DNA of 64,000 nt from NCBI RefSeq assembly GCF_004345705.1, contig NZ_SLWV01000007.1, forward strand, positions 62,001-126,000, written 5' to 3'. The position numbers and the translations under genes are program-made. Source of the stretch: Marinisporobacter balticus. Its GTDB lineage: Bacteria > Bacillota > Clostridia > Peptostreptococcales > Thermotaleaceae. Below the pieces are notes generated by a model, which worked only from the letters and a program-made list of their open reading frames with translations, was not told the origin of the DNA and ran no database searches. This document shows, piece by piece, positions 8,802-17,000 of the stretch; within the stretch, counting starts at the first letter, position 1; every line of letters begins with the position of its first letter.

Positions 8802-9062
8802 TTACTCACCAAATTTTGAATTTACCAAATCAACTAAAGCTTCTACTGCTTCTTGTTCATCTGGTCCATTTGCAATAATTTTTATTTCAGCATCTTTTTT
8901 TATACCTACGCTTAATACATTCATGATAGACTTTGCATTTACTTTTTTTGTATCTTCCTCAATCACTATATCAGATACAAATTCAGATGCTTTTTTTACA
9001 AAAGCTGCTGCTGGTCTCGCATGTAATCCTGCATCATTTAATATTTTAACTGATTTTTCCAT
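8802..9062 (-). CDS. ptsH: HPr phosphocarrier protein (stand-alone paralogue)
   Basis: 86 residues from the ATG at 9060-9062 (site AAGGGGG). It carries phosphate from enzyme I to PTS IIA domains. The active-site motif GLHARPAAAFV (His15) and the regulatory serine region (NAKSIMNVLSVGIK, Ser46) are both present, so it can act in transport and as an HPr-kinase substrate. A second HPr with the same motifs lies in the glucose operon at 47.0 kb. This copy stands alone, with its own promoter, RAT-type leader and terminator. Upstream in-frame codons lack a ribosome binding site and are excluded. Confidence 0.93.
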   Translation of the reverse strand: MEKSVKILNDAGLHARPAAAFVKKASEFVSDIVIEEDTKKVNAKSIMNVLSVGIKKDAEIKIIANGPDEQEAVEALVDLVNSKFGE

Positions 9063-9121
9063 ATTCTTATCCCCCTTAAATTTTTCACTTTTATTTTTAT
9101 ATTTAAAATAAAAAGACATTG

Positions 9122-9160
9122 CATCATAGTTCGTTAAAAACATATACAATCATGTATACG
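9122..9160 (-). terminator. Leader terminator of the stand-alone HPr gene
   Basis: 13-bp stem (AAAAACGTATACA with TGTATATGTTTTT, one G-U pair, loop TGAT) ending in a T-run on the minus strand. It lies between the RAT and the HPr start. Confidence 0.7.
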
Positions 9161-9178
9161 TTTTTATCAAAACCATTA

Positions 9179-9208
9179 GCTAATGCCTAATCTAATCAGT
9201 GACACGCT
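9179..9208 (-). promoter_or_regulatory. RAT-like antiterminator before the HPr gene
   Basis: Minus-strand RNA reads AGCGTGTCACTGATTAG then ATTAGGCATTAGC. It shares GTGTnACTGA and AGGCAT with the RATs of nagE and ptsG. A 12-bp palindrome (CATTAGCTAATG) follows directly and may link the RAT to the downstream terminator. Confidence 0.75.
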
Positions 9209-9248
9209 ATTAAATTCAAATGATCCTCATTTTTTATACTTTGTTAAA

Positions 9249-9277
9249 ATTTTACTCCAGTGTTCTATATATGTCAA
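9249..9277 (-). promoter_or_regulatory. Promoter of the stand-alone HPr gene
   Basis: TTGACA (9272-9277) and TAAAAT (9249-9254) on the minus strand, exact 17-base spacer, some 40 bases before the RAT. Confidence 0.75.
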
Positions 9278-9326
9278 TAAAAACATTTCAAAAAATATGG
9301 ACTGAGTCAGTATACTCATCTATTTT

Positions 9327-10289
9327 TTAATAATATTGATCTATTAAACTTTTTAATTGTTCATCCCCAATATTTCCACCAGTAATCACTAAAGCTACTT
9401 TTTTTCCTTTAAAACGTTCTCTATTTTCTTTATATGCAGCATATACAGTAGCACTAGAGGGTTCACACACTATTTTTTCATGTTTCAGTATCTCTACTGT
9501 AGCTTTTCCTATGGCTTCTTCTGCGACAATGATTACATCATCAATGCACTTGTCTGCCATTTCATAAGGGACTTTAGCAATCCCACCAATTAAAGCATCA
9601 CATATACTTTCTGATGCTTCGAAATATTCGTAGCAAACCTTATCTTCTAAAGATTTTTTCATCGCTGGACTCGCTTTTGTTTGCACACCAATCACTTCTA
9701 TATTTGGATTGATATGTTTGGCATAAACACCAATCCCTGTGATTAATCCTCCCCCGCCAATAGGTACTAGGATCACATTAATCTCTGGATTTTGTTTCAA
9801 TATTTCTAAAGCAACTGTTCCTGCTCCAGCAATGCAAATCGGATCTTCACAAGGATTTACTTCAATAAGCCCTCGTTCGTTTATTTTTTGTTCCCCTATA
9901 TGATGGGCCTCATCGTAATTTTTCCCAACCTTATTTACTTTTGCGCCAAAGCAACGTATTTTTTCAACTTTCGAAAAAGGTGTTGTCTCTGGAACAAAAA
10001 TTTCTGTTTGCTCAATACCTAGCTTTGAAGCTGTATACGCTAAAGATGCCCCATGATTTCCAGAAGAAATTGCTGTTACCCCTCTTTTAATATCTTCTTC
10101 TGTTAAGCTTGTCGCTTTACTCATGGCTCCACGAATTTTATAACTCTTTACAACAGGTTGTTGGTTATCAAGTTTTAGGAAAACTTCTGAATCTTTGTCA
10201 CTTAATCGAAAACTTTTTTCTAGGGCTGTTGTAGAAATATGTTCTTTAATTCTTTCGTATGCCAATGTAACATCCTTATATTTAAGCAT
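9327..10289 (-). CDS. tdcB: PLP-dependent threonine/serine dehydratase (catabolic type)
   Basis: 320 residues from the ATG at 10287-10289, eight bases after GGAGG; the longer frame begins upstream of that site. It deaminates threonine (or serine) to a 2-oxoacid and ammonia. Fold type II motifs: the PLP lysine in SYKIRGAM, SSGNHGAS (asparagine loop), the phosphate-binding GGGGLITG, and a C-terminal VITGGNIG. It has no C-terminal ACT regulatory domain, as in short catabolic (TdcB-like) rather than biosynthetic IlvA enzymes. It appears to be a single-gene unit. Serine dehydratase or racemase activity is possible. Confidence 0.87.
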   Translation of the reverse strand: MLKYKDVTLAYERIKEHISTTALEKSFRLSDKDSEVFLKLDNQQPVVKSYKIRGAMSKATSLTEEDIKRGVTAISSGNHGASLAYTASKLGIEQTEIFVPETTPFSKVEKIRCFGAKVNKVGKNYDEAHHIGEQKINERGLIEVNPCEDPICIAGAGTVALEILKQNPEINVILVPIGGGGLITGIGVYAKHINPNIEVIGVQTKASPAMKKSLEDKVCYEYFEASESICDALIGGIAKVPYEMADKCIDDVIIVAEEAIGKATVEILKHEKIVCEPSSATVYAAYKENRERFKGKKVALVITGGNIGDEQLKSLIDQYY

Positions 10290-10338
10290 ATCAAATGCCT
10301 CCTCTATATTATGAATAATCATTCTTTTCTTTTGTATT

Positions 10339-10347
10339 ATTATAACA
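10339..10347 (-). promoter_or_regulatory. Extended -10 promoter of the threonine dehydratase gene
   Basis: TGTTATAAT on the minus strand fits the TGnTATAAT extended -10 form about 50 bases upstream of the chosen start. No strong -35 was seen. Confidence 0.45.
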
Positions 10348-10501
10348 AATCTTTTAGCATAAATGTTCTAATACGCAATAACTTGTTGAGAAAAATACAA
10401 GCATCTCCCACACTTAAACTTGAATTTTTCACCTAGATTCTACTGGAATATTATAAAAATCATATTTAAACACAAGATATGATAGATAAAACACATACGA
10501 A

Positions 10502-11986
10502 TCATTGATATCTTTTCAAAATATTTCCTTTATAGTAATTGTATTCATACCAATGATCATAGGAATCCTTAATACTTTTTATCTTTCTCTTCATATATTG
10601 AATGGTTTTTATTTGGATTTTTGTCTCTTTACTATCTACTAATTTTGCAACCTCATCAAATGCATCAAAAGACAAGCTTTCAAGATAATCCATATCGATC
10701 TTTTGATCCATTTTATATCTCTCAATATTGTTTTTAGCAATGATTTTATCTACATTCATAAAGTTCAGTCCTATATAAACAACCATTGTTGCAATGATGA
10801 TTAACTTTAGTACAGGCACTTTCTTCATCCATATACCAACTAATACAATGATCAGTAGTATGGCAAGTAACAACATAAATACCTGTACAAATAATCTAAG
10901 GCGGGTATATCCAAACATTTTTTCGTACATATTCATTTTATAATTTGCTGAAAATAACATATTAAAGGTAAACCCAATTAATAAGCTATAGGAAACATTG
11001 GCGATTTTATTTACTTTTAAATTATCACGCTTACAAAATTTCATACTTGTTGAGAGGATAATAAAGTTAATGATTGTGACAAAAACAAGTTCAAAAAATC
11101 CTTTTCGTGCATAAACTGCATGGGAAAATCCCATGGGAAGCTGTGCCCCTTCTGCATACAAATAGGAAAACTGAATAACCGTAAATAGTAAATACACAAT
11201 ATTGATAGTAAAAATGATTGTAATTAATGTAATTGGCTCCCACTCAATTCTTTTTATGTTAATAGCTTCTCTATCTACCTTATTTTCATACTGGAAACTC
11301 CATAAAAATCCAAACATGTATAGGGTGATCGGAATGACAATGATGCAATCCCCTAGAAAATTAAATAAATCTAATTTCCCAAACAAATTTCCTAGATCTT
11401 CAACATAGTACTGAAATACCCTATCTGCCGATGCAAGCAATCCTATAATCACAAGGAGTAATGGTAAGGATAATAGTAATCCCCTTAATATATTTTTCTG
11501 TGTACCATTCATTTTAGACTTTTTCCGTGAGCGGATGATTTCCTTTGTGAAATCAAATAACTTAGGGATTGTAGCAAATGATTCAGGAAGAATCCGCTCT
11601 ACAATCCTTGCTAATAAATCGAGTTTTATTTCTTTGATCTCTTCATATCTAATGATTAAGATATAGCTCACAATCAATAAAGGAATAAGCATGCTATTGA
11701 TTGTTCTTAAAACTTCGTTGTTATATATTGCATAAGTACTAGACAATAGTACAATCGGTACTAAAAAGATATAACTAATGCTTTTATTTAAATCGATTTT
11801 TCTATGCAAAATCCATATTGCTCCTAAAATAACCACGCCATGATAGATTACTGCTGAAACCCCAATATCATCCTCCGTAAAGAAATAGTTTACCAAAAGT
11901 CCTATGATAAAAGCTGCCCCTATAGCCTTTAACTTTTCAGCGATTGGTTTGTTTTCATCTATTAACATTCTTTCTGATTTTTCCAT
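10502..11986 (-). CDS. DUF4173-type multi-pass membrane protein
   Basis: About 494 residues from the ATG at 11984-11986 (site GGAGGG). Ten or more hydrophobic segments occupy residues 25-430, followed by a soluble tail rich in charged residues (LESLSFDAFDEVAKLVDSKETK, IKDSYDHWYEYNYYKG) that is characteristic of DUF4173/DUF4153 proteins. Function unknown. It lies 36 bases after a small XRE regulator and a DUF2975 membrane protein, forming one operon; this trio is a recurrent arrangement in Firmicutes, where the small regulator probably controls membrane-protein expression. Confidence 0.8.
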   Translation of the reverse strand: MEKSERMLIDENKPIAEKLKAIGAAFIIGLLVNYFFTEDDIGVSAVIYHGVVILGAIWILHRKIDLNKSISYIFLVPIVLLSSTYAIYNNEVLRTINSMLIPLLIVSYILIIRYEEIKEIKLDLLARIVERILPESFATIPKLFDFTKEIIRSRKKSKMNGTQKNILRGLLLSLPLLLVIIGLLASADRVFQYYVEDLGNLFGKLDLFNFLGDCIIVIPITLYMFGFLWSFQYENKVDREAINIKRIEWEPITLITIIFTINIVYLLFTVIQFSYLYAEGAQLPMGFSHAVYARKGFFELVFVTIINFIILSTSMKFCKRDNLKVNKIANVSYSLLIGFTFNMLFSANYKMNMYEKMFGYTRLRLFVQVFMLLLAILLIIVLVGIWMKKVPVLKLIIIATMVVYIGLNFMNVDKIIAKNNIERYKMDQKIDMDYLESLSFDAFDEVAKLVDSKETKIQIKTIQYMKRKIKSIKDSYDHWYEYNYYKGNILKRYQ

Positions 11987-12022
11987 AATATCCCTCCTAC
12001 CCAATAATTGATCCTCATTATC

Positions 12023-12241
12023 TTAAAACTTTACTTCATCTCCCACATATTCCAACAAATCCCCTGGCTGACAATCTAGTTCCTTACAGATGGCTTCAAG
12101 CGTAGTAAATCTTATGGCCTTTGCTTTGTTATTTTTTAATATAGATAAATTTGCATTGGTAATACCTACTCGCTCTGCAAGATCTGTTAGGGAGATTTTT
12201 CGCTTTGCCATCATCACATCTAAGTTTACAATAATTGCCAT
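12023..12241 (-). CDS. Small XRE regulator (YozG-like)
   Basis: 72 residues that are almost entirely an HTH domain: LDVMMAKRKISLTDLAERVG, then ITNANLSILKNNKAKAI as the recognition part, ending CKELDCQPGDLLEYV. This matches the YozG/Cro-like family that partners DUF2975 proteins. It sits 12 bases after the DUF2975 gene and 36 before the DUF4173 gene, on the same transcript. A GGGGGG tract precedes the start and serves as ribosome binding site. Probably a DNA-binding regulator of its own operon. Confidence 0.88.
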   Translation of the reverse strand: MAIIVNLDVMMAKRKISLTDLAERVGITNANLSILKNNKAKAIRFTTLEAICKELDCQPGDLLEYVGDEVKF

Positions 12242-12253
12242 AATAACCCCCCC

Positions 12254-12748
12254 CTAAATCGTAAAATCATTTTCTTCTTTTACTGCAACCGCTTGCTCAA
12301 ATACTTTTGATAAAATCAAAATAAAGCATCCTGCAAAGAAAAAGATAAAAAACTCCATATCCGTATGAACTCCTTTCATATCAATGGTTATGAGATTAAA
12401 TGCTACATACTTTGGATTGATAAAGAAATTGATTAAATAGCAAAAGGTAATAATAAAACATGCTATAGCTATATTTCTTAGTCTTATTGCATTTTCTATT
12501 ATAAATGGATTTACATGGATTAAAGAATCCACAATTTTTCTCAAATGGTAAATGATTAAGATTAAAGAAAACGTACCGATTAAAAATAAAGTATAGATAC
12601 TCATTTTTCTAATCATACTGATGTTTAAATCATTTGAAGACAATACATTTTTAGATAGATATAAAAACATCCCGACCCCAATGATCAATAAAATATTTAA
12701 CATGATTCTTAATAAACTTGTTAAAGAACCCTTTCCATAGTATTTCAT
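12254..12748 (-). CDS. DUF2975 membrane protein
   Basis: 164 residues from the ATG at 12746-12748, seven bases after GGAGG. Four membrane segments (about 12-32, 48-65, 92-110 and 130-148) with the family's typical basic loop (LRKIVDSLIHVNPFI). DUF2975 proteins are almost always encoded with a YozG-like XRE regulator, as here. First gene of the DUF2975/XRE/DUF4173 operon. Function unknown. Confidence 0.85.
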   Translation of the reverse strand: MKYYGKGSLTSLLRIMLNILLIIGVGMFLYLSKNVLSSNDLNISMIRKMSIYTLFLIGTFSLILIIYHLRKIVDSLIHVNPFIIENAIRLRNIAIACFIITFCYLINFFINPKYVAFNLITIDMKGVHTDMEFFIFFFAGCFILILSKVFEQAVAVKEENDFTI

Positions 12749-12930
12749 ATACAAGCCTCCTCTTTGTTTTTTATTCCTTTATAATAATCTTCTTTATCTA
12801 TTTTTAAGCGCGGCAGCGTCTATAATTTGGAAATATTTTTTTCTTCAATTCCACTATTATATTACCATGCATTTAAATGTTTTTCAATATATTTTTATTG
12901 AAAAACGATAATATTTTATTAAAAAAGAAT

Positions 12931-12966
12931 AAAAAAAATCCATAGTTTCTTCCAACATGGATTTTT
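12931..12966 (-). terminator. Terminator of the GntR gene
   Basis: 10-bp perfect arms (AAAAATCCAT and its complement; 12957-12966 and 12934-12943), then a run of eight Ts on the minus strand. Confidence 0.85.
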
Positions 12967-13009
12967 AGCATAATTATTTTATAGATTTGCTACCTTAAAA
13001 ATTAACTTT

Positions 13010-13702
13010 TTATCGTTTAAAATAATCTGGGCATTTTTCTTGAAGCATAATCTTATCAAATACAGCTCTTGTCAAATGCGTTTTCATCATTTCGGCAGCT
13101 TCATCACCATTTTTACCCTTTATGGCTTTTAGTATTAATGTATGATCTTGATAGGTAGTTTCCCACGTATCAATAGATGTGCTCACTAAATTTAACGTTC
13201 TAAATCTACGAAATTGTGCACCTATACGCTGTATACTTTCCCATACGCGACTTTTATTGGTTCCTTTAAATAAAGTTTCATGAAATTCATCATCATATTT
13301 CATCATCTGTGTATAATTTTTTTCCTTAATACAAAAGCTTTGCATATTTAAATTTGACTCTAAATCAAATAACAGCGCTTGTGGAAATTCTTTTGCAGCC
13401 AGTTTTGCTACGGCACTTTCTAATGTTTCTCTCATAAATCTTGATTCTTCCACCAAATCTAAATCGATCAAAGAAACATAGGTCCCCTTTTGCGGATAGG
13501 TTTCAATCAAATCTTCTTGTGAAAGCTGTATAAATGCTTCTCTAACAGGTGTTCTACTCACATTTAATAAATCCGCAATTTCCTTTTCTGATATGCTACA
13601 TCCTGGTTTTAAATTTAAATTAATAATATTATCACTTAAAATATTGTAAACATATACTCTCGTCGATTCACCTATATTTCTAGCCTTTATATTTAAATCC
13701 AT
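13010..13702 (-). CDS. GntR/FadR-family regulator of the sugar-acid operon
   Basis: 230 residues from the ATG at 13700-13702 (site GAGGGTGATGAA). An N-terminal winged helix (LKPGCSISEKEIADLLNVSR, TPVREAFIQL) is joined to an FCD ligand-binding domain (about 80-215; MRETLESAVAKLA, DDEFHETLF, with the metal-type histidines in DEFHE and DHTLIL). FCD regulators commonly respond to sugar acids such as hexuronates. It lies just past the terminator of the TRAP/uxuA operon and has its own promoter. The same TnGTATACnA motif occurs in both promoters, so it most likely represses both. Confidence 0.9.
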   Translation of the reverse strand: MDLNIKARNIGESTRVYVYNILSDNIINLNLKPGCSISEKEIADLLNVSRTPVREAFIQLSQEDLIETYPQKGTYVSLIDLDLVEESRFMRETLESAVAKLAAKEFPQALLFDLESNLNMQSFCIKEKNYTQMMKYDDEFHETLFKGTNKSRVWESIQRIGAQFRRFRTLNLVSTSIDTWETTYQDHTLILKAIKGKNGDEAAEMMKTHLTRAVFDKIMLQEKCPDYFKR

Positions 13703-13797
13703 TTCATCACCCTCGTTCATAAAAGTCCTTCTTCGTTTCGCAGAGCATTTTCATCTACCCCTTTTATAAAATCATAATCTGTACACCTAATAGTAGT

Positions 13798-13813
13798 TAG
13801 TAGTATACTACTA
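13798..13813. promoter_or_regulatory. Candidate GntR operator at its own promoter
   Basis: Perfect 16-bp palindrome TAGTAGTATACTACTA. Its core, TAGTATACTA (13801-13810), fits the TnGTnnACnA pattern of FCD-type GntR sites. It lies about 15-30 bases past the predicted transcription start. Confidence 0.6.
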
Positions 13814-13822
13814 TAATTAGAA

Positions 13823-13862
13823 TATCATTACTATTTTATTTGTTTTTTATGCTATTGTCAAA
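13823..13862 (-). promoter_or_regulatory. Promoter of the GntR gene
   Basis: On the minus strand TTGACA, then a 17-base spacer and TAAAAT, placed just upstream of the palindrome at 13798-13813. Range is approximate. Confidence 0.55.
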
Positions 13863-13911
13863 TATATGCTGATTCTAAAAAGTATTATACTGTCATTAAT
13901 TACAAATAAAA

Positions 13912-13953
13912 ATACAGGATTATAGTCTTACTATTAGACTATATATCCTGTAT
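13912..13953 (-). terminator. Terminator of the sugar-acid operon
   Basis: A 17-bp stem with one bulged position (ATACAGGAT...ATAGTCT with AGACTATAATCCTGTAT), followed by TTTTATTT on the minus strand. It lies 29 bases after the last gene. Confidence 0.88.
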
Positions 13954-13981
13954 CTATGATTTGAAAAATTCTTATCTTTTC

Positions 13982-14827
13982 CTATACACCAGAATATGCC
14001 ATAAATCCACCATCAACAGGAATAACTGTTCCTGTAACAAATCCAGAAGCTTTCTCATCACTAAGCCATAGAAGGGTTCCTAATAAGTCACTTGGTTCTC
14101 CAAATTTTCTCATAGGTGTTTGGCTAATGATTTTTTTAGAACGCTCTGTATAAGAACCATCTTCGTTTATTAATAATTTGTGATTTTGTTGTGTTAAGAA
14201 AAATCCTGGTGCAATGGCGTTCACACGAATTCCAACGCCAGCCATATGTACAGCTAACCATTGTGTAAAGTTACTAATCGCAGCTTTTGCACCACTATAT
14301 GCAGGTACCTTAGTCATTGGACAAGGTGCACTCATAGAAGACATATTAATAATGGTTGATCCTTTTTTATTTACCATTTTTCTAGAAAAAACTTGTGTAG
14401 GAATTAATGTTCCCATAAAGTTTAAGCTAAATACAAAATCAAATCCCTTTGGATCTAAATCAAAGAAAGTAGTAATACTATCATCTTTTTTCTCTAAGTC
14501 TACTAATTCTAAAGTTTCTTTTGTCGTTGTACCCTTTGGATGATTTCCACCTGCCCCATTGATTAAAATATTGCAATCGCCAAGCTGCTTCGCTACTTCT
14601 TTTTCTGCTTCTATAACACTTTCTTTATTTAATACGTCACAAGCAACCCCTATTGCGATGCCACCATTTTCTCTTATTTCACTGGCAACTGCTTCTGCTG
14701 CTTCTATGCGTAGATCAAGAACAGCAACCTTTGCCCCTTGCTTTGCAAGTTCCTTTGCAAATGCACTACATAAAACGCCGCCACCACCTGTTACAACAGC
14801 AACTTTCCCTTTTATATTTTCGTTCAT
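13982..14827 (-). CDS. SDR-family D-mannonate oxidoreductase (fructuronate reductase)
   Basis: 281 residues from the ATG at 14825-14827 (site GGGGAGAA). NAD(P)-binding Rossmann SDR: VVTGGGGVLCSAFA (cofactor glycines), NGAGG, catalytic Ser in INMSSMSAP, YSGAK (Tyr and Lys), and the C-terminal FVTGTVIPVDGGF. The insertion around residues 100-130 (TTKETLELVDLEKKDDSITTFFDL) is typical of SDR mannonate oxidoreductases that take the place of UxuB. It should interconvert D-fructuronate and D-mannonate. It begins two bases from the end of uxuA, so the two are tightly coupled. Confidence 0.88.
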   Translation of the reverse strand: MNENIKGKVAVVTGGGGVLCSAFAKELAKQGAKVAVLDLRIEAAEAVASEIRENGGIAIGVACDVLNKESVIEAEKEVAKQLGDCNILINGAGGNHPKGTTTKETLELVDLEKKDDSITTFFDLDPKGFDFVFSLNFMGTLIPTQVFSRKMVNKKGSTIINMSSMSAPCPMTKVPAYSGAKAAISNFTQWLAVHMAGVGIRVNAIAPGFFLTQQNHKLLINEDGSYTERSKKIISQTPMRKFGEPSDLLGTLLWLSDEKASGFVTGTVIPVDGGFMAYSGV

Positions 14828-14829
14828 GA

Positions 14830-15909
14830 TTATTTCTCCCCTTTCATTCTTCCGATTGCTTCCCATAATCCATTTAAATAAGTAGTCCCTAATGCTCTAT
14901 CATATAATCCATAGCCAGGTCTTGCACTTTCTCCCCAAATCATTCTTCCGTGATCGGGTCTTGCATATCCTTTAAAGTCTATATCATGATACGCTTTCAT
15001 AATTTCAAACATATCTAGTGACCCATCGCTTGTTAAGTGAGAAGCTTCATCAAAGTTTCTTCCCTCATGAATCTTAATATTTCTGATATGTGCAAAATGA
15101 ATCCTTCCTTTTTTTCCAAAATAGCGAACCATTTCTGGAATGTCATTCTCAGGATTTGCCCCTAAGCATCCGCTACATAATGTTAATCCATTATATGGAC
15201 TATCTACTAGATTAATAATTCTTTCTAAGTTATCCTTGCAAGTTGTAATTCTTGGTAACCCAAAGATAGACCATGGTGGGTCATCTGGATGGATTGCCAT
15301 TTTTATGTCGCATTCCTCTGCTACTGGGATAATTTCATTCAAGAAATATCCTAGATTTTCAAATAATTTTTCTTCATCTACACCTTTATATTGTTCAAAT
15401 AAGCTTTTTAATTCCTTTAGTCTTTCAGCTTCCCAACCAGGTAGTTCAAACCCATTTGAGTTATTTTCCATTTCTTCTGCCATTTTGTTCGGATCAATGT
15501 TTTGTACCTTCTCATCCTCATAAGATAAAACATTTGATCCATCTGGTAACTCCTTTGCTAAATCGGACCTTGTCCAGTCAAATACAGGCATAAAATTGTA
15601 GCATACTACTTTTATGCCAAACTTAGCTAAATTCCTTAAAGTCTCTTTGTAATTCTCTATATACTTATCTCTCGTAGGGAGTCCAAGCTTAATGTCTTCA
15701 TGGACATTGACACTTTCAATGACCTCAAGTTCTAGTCCACTGCGTGCTACTTCTTCTTTTAATGCTTTTATTTTCTGGGTAGGCCAAACTTCTCCAACGG
15801 GTACATCAAATAAAGAACCCACAATCCCTGTCATGGCAGGTATTTGTCTTATTTGATTGAGTGTAATGCTATCCTTATCTGAACCATACCATCTAAATGT
15901 CATTTTCAT
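14830..15909 (-). CDS. uxuA: Mannonate dehydratase
   Basis: About 359 residues from the ATG at 15907-15909 (site AGGAAGTG), the standard UxuA length. It dehydrates D-mannonate to 2-keto-3-deoxygluconate. Recognisable motifs: MTFRWYGSDKDSI, GSLFDVPVGEVWP, KMAIHPDDPPW (metal ligands), TLCSGCLGA, IHFAHIRN and ARPDHGRMIWGE, all of the TIM-barrel UxuA family. It lies between a zinc dehydrogenase and an SDR oxidoreductase. KDG kinase and aldolase are not in the window and must be encoded elsewhere. Confidence 0.96.
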   Translation of the reverse strand: MKMTFRWYGSDKDSITLNQIRQIPAMTGIVGSLFDVPVGEVWPTQKIKALKEEVARSGLELEVIESVNVHEDIKLGLPTRDKYIENYKETLRNLAKFGIKVVCYNFMPVFDWTRSDLAKELPDGSNVLSYEDEKVQNIDPNKMAEEMENNSNGFELPGWEAERLKELKSLFEQYKGVDEEKLFENLGYFLNEIIPVAEECDIKMAIHPDDPPWSIFGLPRITTCKDNLERIINLVDSPYNGLTLCSGCLGANPENDIPEMVRYFGKKGRIHFAHIRNIKIHEGRNFDEASHLTSDGSLDMFEIMKAYHDIDFKGYARPDHGRMIWGESARPGYGLYDRALGTTYLNGLWEAIGRMKGEK

Positions 15910-15925
15910 TTTATTCACTTCCTGT

Positions 15926-16945
15926 CTAGTCAAATTTTAAGATGATCTTTTGATTTTCTATATTTTGATCTTCTATTAGTAAAATAGCATCTTTAATCTC
16001 TGTAAAATGAAATACATGTGAAATCATATCCTTTGCAACAATTTCTTTGTTATTAAACCAATTGACTACTTGAGGAAATTTATGGTTATGTAGTCTTGAC
16101 CCTCTTATGTCTAACTCTTTTGCAGTAATGCCTAATTGAGCGATTTCAGATGGTTCTTTGCTAAAACCAATTACAATGATTCTTCCTGCTGGTGTTGTTA
16201 AATTCACTGCATCTTCAAATGATTTTTTATTGCAAACTGCATCGATCACCACATTTACCCCTTGATTATTTGTTTCTTTCATGATTACGTCATTTGCATT
16301 CTCGCGGCTTACATCAATCACGCGATCTGCCCCTAATGCTTTTACTTTCTCAAGTCTTGATCCTACTAAATCAGAGATCATACATTTTGCGCCTATTTTT
16401 TTCGCAACTTGCAGGATACATTGTCCTACAGGTCCTGCTCCCATAATAAATACAGTGTCCTCTTTTTTAATTTCTCCACGAGAACATACTTGGGCACCAA
16501 TTGTAAATGGTTCGATCATTACGGCTTCTTCAAATGGTAAATCCTTTGAAAGGATATGCAGTGCATCTTCTGGCACCAAACTAAATTCTCTATATCCTCC
16601 ATCTTCATGTACTCCTCTAACCTTTAGTGAAGCACAAACATTTGATCTTCCTGCTTTACATGCATAGCACGCTCCACAACTAACCACTGGATCTATGATT
16701 ACATGATCTCCGACCTTTACCTTAGATACATCTGTTCCTACTTCCTCTACAATACCCACCGCTTCATGTCCAATGATTCTTGGATAGGTAGCTACAGGTG
16801 AAGTCCCATGATAAATGTGTATATCTGAACCACATATACCCGTTGCTTTAATTTTTACCAATACTTCTTTACTATTTTTAATCTCTGGTTTTTCCACATC
16901 ACATATCTCAATATTGTATGGTGAAACCACTTTGATTGCTTTCAT
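15926..16945 (-). CDS. Zinc-dependent sugar-acid dehydrogenase (L-gulonate/L-galactonate 5-dehydrogenase-like)
   Basis: About 339 residues of the medium-chain dehydrogenase superfamily. Catalytic zinc ligands: GICGSDIHIYHG (Cys) and GHEAVG (His-Glu). Structural zinc cysteines: CGACYACKAGRSNVC. Nucleotide site: IMGAGPVGQ, then VIGFS. Length and motifs match RspB/YjjN-type enzymes oxidising L-gulonate or L-galactonate at C5. In this operon that would feed fructuronate to the SDR and mannonate to UxuA. The start is the second of two in-frame ATGs (16943-16945), chosen for spacing from AAGGGGTG. The substrate is inferred from context; other polyols are possible. Confidence 0.82.
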   Translation of the reverse strand: MKAIKVVSPYNIEICDVEKPEIKNSKEVLVKIKATGICGSDIHIYHGTSPVATYPRIIGHEAVGIVEEVGTDVSKVKVGDHVIIDPVVSCGACYACKAGRSNVCASLKVRGVHEDGGYREFSLVPEDALHILSKDLPFEEAVMIEPFTIGAQVCSRGEIKKEDTVFIMGAGPVGQCILQVAKKIGAKCMISDLVGSRLEKVKALGADRVIDVSRENANDVIMKETNNQGVNVVIDAVCNKKSFEDAVNLTTPAGRIIVIGFSKEPSEIAQLGITAKELDIRGSRLHNHKFPQVVNWFNNKEIVAKDMISHVFHFTEIKDAILLIEDQNIENQKIILKFD

Positions 16946-17000
16946 TATCATTCACCCCTTCGTTTAAGTATATTACCATACTAGTTTATTTAAAAAAATT

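Noticed and set aside
9300..9326. Terminator after the threonine dehydratase gene
   Set aside because: The TGAGT/ACTCA stem is only five pairs long; too weak to list.
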